Position numbers and translations under genes: made by a program
Part shown: positions 1-10,689 of the stretch, piece by piece
How positions within the stretch are numbered: position 1 is the first letter of the stretch
Layout of the letters: the number at the start of each line of letters is the position of its first letter
Notes under the pieces: model-generated
What the model saw: the letters and a program-made list of their open reading frames with translations, nothing else
Databases searched by the model: none
Told to the model about the DNA's origin: nothing
Assembly (NCBI GenBank): GCA_015657535.1
Contig: JADHZB010001724.1
Location: 1 to 64,000, forward strand
Reading direction: 5' to 3'
Source: Nephromyces sp. MM_2019
Taxonomy: Eukaryota; Apicomplexa; Aconoidasida; Nephromycida
Length of the DNA stretch: 64,000 nucleotides

Positions 1-758
1 TCATTTACTGATTTAAGTTTACTCTCCTTATGCAGTGAGGAAGCATTAGGTGGTCCTTATGTGATGCTTATGTTAGCTCTACAGAGTGTGAGAGATTCCT
101 ACAATTTTGCATTTTTTTCTCCTCAGAAATCTTCCTTCTTTCACCATCATCTAACTCTTTGTGTCCTTTCATCTATTCAATTCCAACTGACTTACTATAT
201 TAGGCTAGATATCGAGTTTTTAGATGATTTCCCGCCCAAATTTGTCAGAAATTTCACAGTTTTCGCTATTTCCTGAGTAATTTTTTCGGCTTTATTTTCA
301 AATATCGTATGTTTTGTGTGCTGTGTTTCAAAATCTTGTAACTGTGGCCGATAGTTCCTATGCTAGCCTTAAACTGAATATGGCATGGGTGTTTTCTTAT
401 TTTAAAATGCTTTTATCCTCGATGTGCTACTTAATCGTGTGTGCGCAGTGTTTGGACGATACTTTTCGCTTGATGTTTGGGAAAACTTTTGAAACTTTTT
501 GTAGATCTTCTGAATATTTTCGCTTTTTTACTTGTTTTTTGTTGATTTTTTTGCTCATTTTATAGTATAAATCATTCCTCAACCAAGCAAAGTAACGCAA
601 TAATCCTGATATTTCTTGCTCTGTACTATTTTGTAGTATATCAATGAGGATTACGTATATTTTGTTAAAACAGGAGCAAGTGTCTTTAGCATGAAGCCTT
701 TAAAATGTGCGATTTTAACAAAGAATGCCTTCTTTTGCGTGGCTTGTTGATTCTTTAG
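1..758 (+). other. Upstream intron of the transhydrogenase gene
   Basis: No coding exon is recognisable here. The stretch is T-rich on the plus strand, like the other introns of the gene that follows, and ends in a pyrimidine-rich acceptor (TTCTTTAG at 751-758). It is read as the intron before the first visible transhydrogenase exon. The 5' exons, encoding most of the NAD-binding domain, lie outside the window. Confidence 0.6.
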
Positions 759-3700
759 GTAAACCGGCACCGAAGCTGATCTCAAAGGCTATGGTTGATT
801 CCATGAAATACGGAAGTGTTATCGTCGATCTGGCTGCTCAGAATGGCTAGTTATAGTGTTTTTCATGAATTTTTCCTTTCCTGGATATGAATTTGAGATT
901 TTCTTGAATAATTGACGTTTCGATGAATACTTCTGGTAGTCTATTAATGTGTGCAGCTGCTTATTTATATACTTTAGTGAGCTTGTACTGTCATGTAGAG
1001 TGTGTGTGGTTCTTTTTATGTGTATCACTGTGTATGTGTGAGTGTGTTCCTGTGTCACTGTGGGTGTGTTTTTTTTATGAGTTATTGTGTGTCACTGTGT
1101 GTCTCTTTGTGGATGTCTGCGTGTCTCTGTAGGTCACTAAGTATCAATTAAGTTGCTGTGTGTCTCTGTGTCTGTGACTCTTTTCGTCACTACCACTGCG
1201 TGTGTCTCTGGATGTCTGTGTCTCTGTTTTGTTAGCCTTCAGTGTCTCTAGTTGCTTAGTATATCCACCAGAGTGGATTAATGCTCCTTTTCGCGTAAAA
1301 TCCCCTAATATCCTCTGAATACCTACTCTTTCGCCTCTTCCCAGTTAAGGGTCTTCCCAACTGATTTAGATTCCTCTGTTACCTTTGTTGGTTCACGTGT
1401 GTGTGTTGCACCTTGTTTGTTTGAAGTTTCTTCCCCTACTTTTCTGTATCGAGTGTGTGTGGAATATTTTTATATCCTCTGCTCTAAATCTTGCGAAAAA
1501 GCACACCAAAAATAGCCTGTTTTTCTCTTCATAAGCTTACCCACCTGATTGACTATTAACAGGAGGAAATGTTGAAACTACTAGGCCTGACGAAGTATAT
1601 ACCTACAATGGAGTCACACACATTGGGTTAACTGATCTTCCTAGCCGTCTTCCTGCACAATCTTCTACCCTCTACTCCAATAATATAAGCAAATTTCTGC
1701 TGTCATTCCTGGATAAGGTTTGCACTTCATGTTGACTAAGAATAACCTCATAATTGCTAATTTATTGAAGTTTTTAAGATTTCATGTTAATAGCTGAGTG
1801 TGGGATGCTGTGGATGTTTACCTTTTTTTCTCATTCTTGTTGCAGCTCTTGCGATAAGTACGTATCCGTGTGTTTTTTTTTCCTTTTGTGGGTGTTTGCA
1901 TTTTTGTGGACATTTTGATGCTTTTTTGCGAGTATTTTGATGCTTTTGAAGGTATACCTGTATGGGATACTGGATCAAACGTTAGGGATATCCTATATAA
2001 GTAGAAGTTCAAGATTAATGATGTGCTTAGCAGCTGCTTTTGGTGATTAGTTTCGAATTATTATGGATAATTCAATTCCAAGCTTAAAAAGTAGGATTTT
2101 TCTGTGTGTGCGTGTTGTAGCCGTATTAGGTATGTATTTTAGCTGAGTATGAAGCATGGTTTTTCTAATTAGGTGTGTGTGCACTTTATAGTCTTACTAG
2201 GTATGTGCCAAGTTTAGCCAATCATCAACTAGGATTTTTATACATCTCTTCACTGTTTTTGATTCGGTTTGAGCCTTTTTAGGCTCAAACTGGCTGTTTA
2301 TCCCTTTTTTTTTTCGTCTATACACACACACACACGCACACACAAGCAGTTCCATCCTCTTTTCCCGGTAGCTTCACGCACAAAACTGCGATTATATTCT
2401 TCATCCACTCAGCTAAAATGCAGTTTCTATACTTCAGGAGGGAAAATTTCGAATTGATTTTGAAGATGAAGTTGTGCGTGGCTCTCTTGTAACCCTCGAT
2501 GGCAGCCTGATGTGGCCGGCGCCAAGGCCTGTTGGCCCCCCTCCAGTAGCTGCAGCGCCAACTGCGAAGCCTGTGAAGAAGGTTGAAGCGGAAGTTGATC
2601 TTTTCAAGCCCACAATGAATACTGCTATTAATACTGCTCTTGGTAAGTCTAGTGTGTTCGATCTGTCTGTGTGTGGCAGCTTGCTAACTGGTAGGTGGAA
2701 TGCCAGTGAGTGTGATAGTAAATTGAGCGAGGAAACTGAAGATTAAAGCTGCTCATATTCGTTGGGAGTATTGAAGAAGTTGACATGTAGGTATTTGATA
2801 CGAAAAAGAAGGATGAAGCCGATAAAGATGATTTGAAGAGTATTTTTTGGATGAAGCGATTTGTATGAGCTTGAATTTAATAGCCTCAATATGTGTGTGA
2901 AGCTTGCGAGCCTGTTATCTTGCAAGACATCTAGAAATCTCTGTTTTTGCTATATCAGTAGAGCATATCCTCACAATGTTTCGAGCTTTTGCGTCTTCAA
3001 ATGGGTTGTACAAAGCAAACTACGAGAAATCTTCATAGAAGAGTGTGTGTTGCTTGTTTTCTTTTGCCTGGTTTCTTTGAAGCATTATGCGAACACACTG
3101 CTATCAAGCTTTACTTTTCCATCATCAAATTCGCCGTGTTTTGAAGAAAAACGAAGTTTTTTAGTTTGAACACATTTATCAGTACATTGAAACATTCTGC
3201 AGAGTACAGCAATTATATGCATAAAAAGCAAGCACTTGAAGCATATTTATATTGTTAAACAGTTGAAAGAGGAATGCTGAGTATATATGGAGGTTTTTGA
3301 ATAAGCTGTGTGTGTTGTTTTTTTCAAGCTTGCTATGCTTTTTAGTATACTAAGTATTAAAAGCTTACAGCAGCAGCTGAATGACGGAGGTTGTACTATT
3401 AAGCTGCATGTGGCCTATAGCATGTGATTACGTTTGTGCAAAATAAGAGCTCAGAGAGCGTCTCTACGTCGTCTTGAAGTTTAGCTGTCCTTGATTGCAT
3501 TACTTGATCTTTTTACTCCCAGAAACTGCTGTTTCTCTGTAGATCCATAGCATAGCGCGTGCTCCTAGCTTTAAAACGTTTTAGTTCAACATGGAATCTC
3601 TACTTTTGGTGTGGGAAATCTTATTTCTGATTATAGTTTGTTTTAATCACTCTGTCTTGGCTTTAAGAGATGTTTCCACAGCTCATCCTCATGTTCATCT

Positions 3701-6700
3701 TTTTCTTATTCATCTTTTCCTTTGTCTTCGGCTTCATCTCCCTCTTCATATTTGTTTCCCTCTTCATCTTCATCTGCCTGTCGAACACACGCGCGTAAAT
3801 ATACTCTAGAATACCCCTTCAGTCTTAAATTTTAATGCTTTCATTTCCCGTTTTTTCTGCCCCTCTCTTCGCAGCCACCTCAGCGCTTATTGCAGTAAAC
3901 ACACTCACTGCAGACCCAGTCTTCCTTGGAATGATGACAACTCTTGCTTTAGCTGGTACAGCCGGTTATCAAGCGGTTTGGGGCGTAACACCCGCTCTGC
4001 ACACACCGCTGATGTCAGTTACGAACGCCATTTCTGGTATTACAGCTGTTGGTGGTCTTCTTCTGTTAGGTCAGGGAGGCTCGTCAGTTGATCAAGCTCT
4101 GGCAGCTACTGCTGTTGCTGCTTCTTCAATTAACATTGGAGGAGGCTTCGTTGTAACAAAGAGGATGCTTGATATGTTTAAGAGGCCTACAGATCCTAAG
4201 GAATACAATTATCTTTATGCAATACCAGGTTAAAGTCGGGGGATTTCACACACATGCTCTTTGCTTCCACTTTACACACACATTCCTCCCCTTCCACTTC
4301 TCACATTGCCATCCCACCACTCCATAGTTTTCAGTAAAGTTTAAGTGGTAGCACACACACACACGCGCACACAGTAGATTTGGGAGAAGTTGGGTCAGCT
4401 TAGGGGGATTTTGCGGAGTGTTGGATGTTTGGAGCTTCGAGAGGTTCGCTTTGATGTTATTTTTTAAAAGGGAAGAAGCAAGGGGGTTGGTTGCTAGTTA
4501 TGAAAACGTGTGTGTGAATGGGATTTTCTTTCAAGTTATATGTATGTGAGCAAGGAATTAGTGGATGGCTTTACTGTATAATGATCTATGAGCTATTGAA
4601 TGTTGTATATAGGTTTTTCTCTGGCTGTGATTCTTGCTCTGTGTATGCTGTTCCTGCCTTTCTGCTCTCTTTACCTCTGTCTCCCCCTCCACACTCTCTG
4701 TACTCTCTCCTAACTCGCTCTACCACTCTATGCTTCTCGCAACACTCTCAACTCTCTTCAATCTCTGTCTACTCTGCTCTCTAGCCTCGCGATATCAATC
4801 CTGCTCACCTATAAACTTTACTAACATACACACAAGTAAAGGCTATTGCGCTTCTGACTTTTTCGTCAAACTCGATGCCTTTATGGTCAAAGTAAAGTCT
4901 CTTGATTCATTCTATCAGGTGCTGCTTCTATTGGTTTTTACCTGGCCGGAAATGCACTTGGTATTCCTGCAATGGAGCAGATGACGTACTTGGCTGCTTC
5001 TCTGTGTGCGATTGGTGCTATTGGAGGGCTTTCTTCACAGAAGACTTCTCGATTCGGGAATGCTTTGGGAATGATTGGTGTCTCTAATGGACTTGTGGCT
5101 ACCCTCGGCTACATGAAGTACTCTGATCCCACTTTGTTGACTGCTGGCTCCCTCCTTGGTAAATATGAGCTTTTTAGGGTTTAGGCTTGTTTGGGGTTTG
5201 GTGTTTAGGGTTTGGTGTTTTTCTGTTTTTTGCTCTTATAGTAGTGATTATGAAAAAAGCCGTGATGAAGAGTTTTTGATGTTGAAGAAGCATATGTTTG
5301 TAGGTTCTTATCTTCGTTTGGCTCTAGCCTAGCTCCTTAACTTTTTGCTTTACTGAAATGTGGGTTTTTATCTTCATGGTGACGGTGTGGATGTATAGCT
5401 GGGGTGCATGCAATTTTTTAGTGCGTTTACTCTTGATATTGCACTCATTATACTGATCTGCATCTTCTTGCTATTTTTCGTGTTGATATATTCATCTTCA
5501 CGCTGATTGTCTCACTGGATTTTTCATCTTCGTGTTGATCACGATAGTATGATTTTCCTCAATAAAGCATATTTTTCAAAACTTTTTTTTGTAATTTACA
5601 AAGTACTTTTGATTTTTCTAGGTAAGCAAGTTTTACAGTAAATGATTGCACAGTAGAGTTTCAGTGTGATGATGTGCGCAATCCTGAGCTTTTTGAATAT
5701 GTTAGCTTCCTGATTTTCCGCTTTTGATGAACACTGCAGCAAATGAGCTTGTTTGGCAACTGTTAATAAAAAATGATCTTCATGGAGCTGCTTTATTGTT
5801 ATTAGATGCTTCTTGTGGCTGTTTGAGCATGCATGTAAAGGAGCTTACCGTGTGCAAACTATCAAAGGTCTTCAGTAGACTAAGTTTGAGAAGTTTTCTG
5901 AGATTGTGTGTGTATGTTCTTGTTGCTCCAAACACTTGAATAGCTGTTTTCTGTGTATATCTTGTGATTTTATATGCCCAAGTGTACAAGGAAGCATGTT
6001 AAGCAGCAAAATTCTTCAATCGGTTCTTCGCGTAAGCTTCTTCACCTAGAGCTATTCCTTGTTTATATCTGAGTTAAACCAGAAGATATACTATGTTAAT
6101 GGTATCCTATAATGAGTGTTACACACACTTGTTAAAAGATTATAATGTGTGCATGATTTTACGGCGTCTTCACTTCTCTCTTCACCAGTGTGTAGCATGT
6201 AATGGTATAACGCCCTTTCACTTGGAGATATATTTTCCCTCTTTGCGTTGTGGTAAAGTGTGTGTGTGCGAAGGATTAAGAGTGATATTTTCACTCTTTA
6301 CGTTGTGGTAAAGTGTGTGTGTGCGAAGGATTAAGAGTGATATTTTCACTCTTTACGTTGTGGTAAAGTGTGTGTGTGCGAAGGATTAAGAGTGATATTT
6401 TCCCTCTTTGCGTTGTGGTAAAGTGTGTGTGTTCGAACTACTACATCTCCAAGACTGAATAAAGATGCTCTGTCTCTCTTCTGCCATCCCCTATGTTGGA
6501 AAGAAGCGAAAACATCAAATTAGAACATCATATAAAGAGTACTAATTTGAAGAAATTCCTACTTGTTACGATCTGAATGAGGCAGATATCACCTTCATGC
6601 ATCTTATCTTCAACTCTTTTATTATTGTGAATTTTTTGCTGCTTTTTTAGGTATTGGAGGATTAGTTGGAGCTGCAGTTGGAAGTCGTGTGCAAGTCACG

Positions 6701-9700
6701 GAGTTGCCTCAGACAGTAGCAGCTTTTCATTCTCTTGTTGGGCTGGCAGCTATGGTTACTTCGATTGCAAGCTTTTCAATCCATCCTGATGGTGGTACTG
6801 TGCACAAGATTGGAGCCTTTTTGGGAGACTTCATTGGAGGAGTTACACTTACTGGTGAGTATGTCGATGTATTTAATAGGAGATGAGAAACATCTCCTAG
6901 TGGGTTCTTTTTTAGCAAAAATATACTTGTGTGTTGGTGGGTGTGTGTTTTGTGTTGTGTGAGTGTGTGTGTGAGTGGGTGTTTGGGTGGCTGTGTGTTT
7001 TTTTGTTTTGTGTTGTGTGTGTGTCTGTTTTGCTGAGTTTTATGTATGTGTTTCTATGTGTATTTGATTATCTTGAATGGATAGAGCATGAACAGTGCTT
7101 TTTTCGGTAGGATATGACTTGCACTAGGTTACTTGGACGGAGCACAGTTAGCTTTATGGGTGTGTTAAAGTTTTTTCGTGATATTGAAGTTGCGTTGATG
7201 GTCTAGATTAAATGTGTTTATATTTGGCTTCCTAGTATTTTCTCAGTTTAGTGTTTGTGATTTGTCGGATGAGTTTTTTCTCCGTGTGTTAACCTGATGA
7301 ACTTTAACCGTTGATACGTTAAATTTGAAGGCTCTCTTGTGGCGTTTGGGAAGCTTCATGGTGTTTTATCGAACAAAGCATTGGCATTACCAAACAAGAA
7401 CTTGTTGAACATCGGCATGGCTGGAGCACAGGTTAGCTTGAAGGGTATATCCATGTGTGTGTGTGTTTTTTTTTATTAGACGGTGCTAATTATATCAGCT
7501 TTTTGGGACCTTATAAGTTTAAACTATAAGGTCTCGATTGGCTGACTGCTTTTGCTTGCCTTGAAGATTTACGATATACACTGAAATATAAAATACGTAT
7601 GCCCTTGAAAGCCATATTTTGCCTTATATAACGCGCCCACAAACCCACACACAAATACATACAAACACACCTACACACGAATACAAATCCAACTGCGCAA
7701 ATTCCCCTGGACTGACCCACACACACACACCCACATCTACACACATACCCACACTACCCCAACACATTTGTCTCTTTTTTTCTCACACACACATCTCAGG
7801 CTGCCATGATGGGCCTTTTCCTAGCCTCTTCCTCAGTCCCCTTGTGTACTTCACTCCTTGTAGCTACCGCTGGCCTCTCTTCTACGCTTGGTTACCATCT
7901 TGTGGCTTCTGTGGGGGGTGCTGATATGCCTGTGTGTATCACCATCCTTAACAGCTATTCTGGTTGGGCTCTTGTTGCTGAGGGCTTTATGTTGGGAAAT
8001 ACGATGATGACGATTGTAGGATCTCTCATTGGTTCTAGCGGAGGTATTCTCTCGTATATTATGTGTAAAGCAATGAATCGCAGTCTTCTCAATGTGCTTT
8101 TTGGAGGGTATCAAATTGCTGCGAAGAAGAAAGGTGATGAGGCTGAGGTGAAGCTGGAGCACGTCGAAGTTACCGTTGAAGGAGCAGCAGATGTACTAGC
8201 AAACGCGAAGGATATCATTGTTGTGCCAGGTAAGAGGATATCTGTGTGTTGTGTGTGTGCTTCTCTATGTATGTGTGTGTGCTTCTCTGTGTATGTGTGT
8301 GTGCTTCTCCGTGTATGTGTGTGTGCTTCTCCGTGTATGTGTGTGTGCTCCTCTGTATATTGGCCTGTCTATGCTTCTCTGTGTGTGACAGCTTAGTCCC
8401 ACGAAAACAGATTTGCTTAGCAAAACGAGTTAGTCTGATGTTTGTTTCATTTTTTTCCTAGTTGAAGTAAGAAATAAAGTTCAATCAGCAGGAAATCTTC
8501 CAATTTAATCTTCATGATTCTCTCTAAGCTTTCTACCGATGCCAGAAAGCGTAGCTTATTTTGCTTTTGAAGCGAATAAAGTATTAAATGGCTGGCTCTG
8601 TAGATTACAAATTTTTATCTTGAGTTTTCAATAAAATTATTAGTAAATTACTAATTTAGTGGAGAATTTTATCGCGTAAAACCAATTTTTTTGCTTTGAA
8701 GACGAAGCTTTTACTCGTTAGTTTTCACTTTGAAAGATTGCGTAGTTAAATTGATGTTTTTTCGTATAACGAATTTATGCTACCCGTTGAGCTTAATGAG
8801 GGAGATTGTTAGATGTTTCAATTCTTGGCTCTTTTGGACATTTTGGATGGTTTTCGCTGCAAATTTCGTTAGATTTGAGCTTTTTCAGAGAATTCTGCCT
8901 CAATTTAGAATATGCGAAGCAGAAAGGCTCTTTTACCATGAACAAGCGATGTCCATATCTACTCATTCTTCTGAGTTTGTATGTGTTTGTGCGTTTCTAC
9001 GCTTGTATGTGCAAAACTGCTTCTTCTCGCTTTTTCAGGCTACGGAATGGCTGTTGCGAAGGCTCAATATCCCCTGAGTGAAATGGTGAAGGTTTTGAGG
9101 TAAAATGACTGCTTTTATACATGATAAAATACAGTATTCCTTATTTACTAAATAAGTTGTAAGATGTAGATTGTAAAGATGTAGATAAATGTCTGAGAAT
9201 TATTAGAGCCTTTGAGAAATATGTCTGTTTTTCAGGCTTTAACATGTGTTTGATATTAGATATATTCTTCGTGATTACTGTATGTATGTGTGTGCTGGTG
9301 TTGAATACTGTATGTTTAGCAGATGTATTCTTCGAGATTATTTTATTTGTATGTATGTGTATGTTTTATAATTCCTCTTTTAGTATCATTTTCTATGTTT
9401 TAACTGTTTTCTACACACGTTTGCTCTACATCATAACTGAAATTTTCTGCTGAGAAATTTGTTGCTGAAAGTGGGAAATTATTAGTCATTAGAGGAGATT
9501 CCATCACCTCCAGTTTGAGTTCAAAATGCTGCTAAAACTGCAGCATGTTTATTTTATGAAATCTTCGCTGTTTCATGAATTCAAGTTGCATTCTACTACT
9601 TTTAAAGTATAGTAAAAGTGTCTTTTAATTGGGACAAATTCTCTCCATCTTGGTATGTAGCTTACTGGTGAATCTTCAAGAGAGGATGGTGTTGTGTCTT

Positions 9701-10689
9701 TAGATGGTAGTCTTTTTCCCGACCGTCTTTGTATTTAATGCTAGTCTCTATACTTTCATCTTCTTCATCTCTCTCTAAAGGCTCTGAAAAGCTCCATTTT
9801 ACGCTTTATACTCATCTTCTCTCGCTCTTTTATGCTCACGTTCCAAGGAGATTATCGTCGCACGTAATTGCACCGTATTATTTGCTATTCTCTTCTTCTA
9901 GGAACAATGGGAAAGAGGTTCGCTTTGGTATTCACCCTGTGGCTGGTCGAATGCCAGGCCAAATGAATGTACTGCTTGCTGAAGCTGGCGTACCTTATGA
10001 CTGGGTGCATGAAATGGATGAGATCAACGAGGATTTCAAGCAAGCAGATTTGGCCCTTGTTATTGGAGCTAATGATATCACCAACTCGGCTGCTCAAGAG
10101 GTGCCTGGCTCTCCTATTGAAGGTGAGATTGCTGTTTTTGGATAATTTGATTGATTTTCTGTGGGAAAAGCGTAGGAAGAATGAGGATATTTTCTCTGTG
10201 AAAACAGTTCAGTTATGTGTTTGAAACTACTTTTTACAAAAGCTTTCAATGTGGTGTTTTTCCTTGTCAAAATGGCCTGAAGCTAGAGTTTGCGTGTACA
10301 TGTGTAACTTCTGAAATGTGTACATATGTGTGTATATCCTATAACGTAAGGCACCGTGTATATACACTCACCCCAAGAAACGTCTAGAACACTGTTTAAT
10401 AGAGGTTATATTGTGTACATGTGTATATAATACTAAATCAGTTTAGTGCGAAAAACGAGGTTTCAAGCATTCTAACTACTTCTCTCCAATACAAATTTCT
10501 CTAGGTATGCCAGTGCTAGAGGTATGGAAGGCGAAGAACTGTATCTACATGAAGCGTACAATGGGAGCAGGTTATGCAGATCTCGACAATCCTGTGTTTT
10601 ACAAGGAAAATACAACGATGTTACTGGGAGATGCCAAGCAAATGACTGAAAAGCTTTACTCTCAAGTCAAAGAAAGGCTGTTAGATTAA
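759..10689 (+). CDS. NNT: Proton-translocating NAD(P) transhydrogenase, 3' part
   Basis: Couples hydride transfer between NADH and NADP+ to proton movement across an energised membrane, usually the inner mitochondrial membrane. Eleven exons are visible: 759-845, 1563-1717, 2438-2642, 3875-4228, 4919-5158, 6651-6854, 7331-7431, 7800-8229, 9039-9099, 9902-10122, 10505-10689. All phases agree and give 746 residues to a TAA stop. Domains in order: the end of domain I ([32 protein letters not shown]), a proline/alanine linker, membrane domain IIa (from [10 protein letters not shown]), the linker [16 protein letters not shown], membrane domain IIb (from [15 protein letters not shown]), and NADP-binding domain III with [31 protein letters not shown] and MLLGDAK. 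This is the single-polypeptide alpha-then-beta order of animals. The first visible intron (846-1562) appears to use a GC donor. Identification is very secure; individual splice sites are inferred from phase and GT-AG context. Confidence 0.96.
964..1255 (+). repeat. TG-rich low-complexity intron sequence
   Basis: Irregular TGTGTG and GTGTCTCTGTG runs inside the transhydrogenase intron 846-1562. There is no fixed period. The short open frames across it are products of the repeat. Confidence 0.7.
6230..6431 (+). repeat. 55-bp tandem repeat in a transhydrogenase intron
   Basis: The string GTTGTGGTAAAGTGTGTGTG starts at 6247, 6302, 6357 and 6412, an exact 55-bp period, with about 3.5 copies. Copies differ at two sites, reading CCCTCTTTGC or CACTCTTTAC. 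It lies in the 5159-6650 intron. Confidence 0.95.
6926..7083 (+). repeat. TG-rich microsatellite-like stretch
   Basis: Dense GTGTGTG and GGGTGTTTGGGTGG sequence just inside the 6855-7330 intron of the transhydrogenase gene. Simple sequence with no coding signal. Confidence 0.8.
7627..7797 (+). repeat. CA-rich stretch before a transhydrogenase exon
   Basis: Long runs of ACACAC and CCACAC immediately before the acceptor of the exon at 7800. Its sense strand is CA, whereas most introns of this gene are TG on the sense strand. This and the flanking TG-rich intron sequence could pair in the transcript as an inverted structure. Confidence 0.8.
8246..8372 (+). repeat. 22-bp tandem repeat directly after a donor site
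   Basis: GCTTCTC-type units start at 8259, 8281, 8303, 8325 and 8347, an exact 22-bp period (unit close to GCTTCTCTGTGTATGTGTGTGT). The array begins about 16 bases after the donor at 8230, so it occupies the 5' end of the 8230-9038 intron. Confidence 0.92.

Noticed and set aside
6230..6431. CRISPR or regulatory iteron array
   Set aside because: The whole 55-bp unit is repeated with no unique spacers, and it lies in an intron; it is a plain tandem repeat.
8246..8461. Extension of the transhydrogenase exon past 8,229 (long open frame rich in Cys, Val and Ser)
   Set aside because: It reads through the 22-bp repeat, and the conserved NADP-binding sequence continues from VVPG at the 9,039 exon in the right phase.
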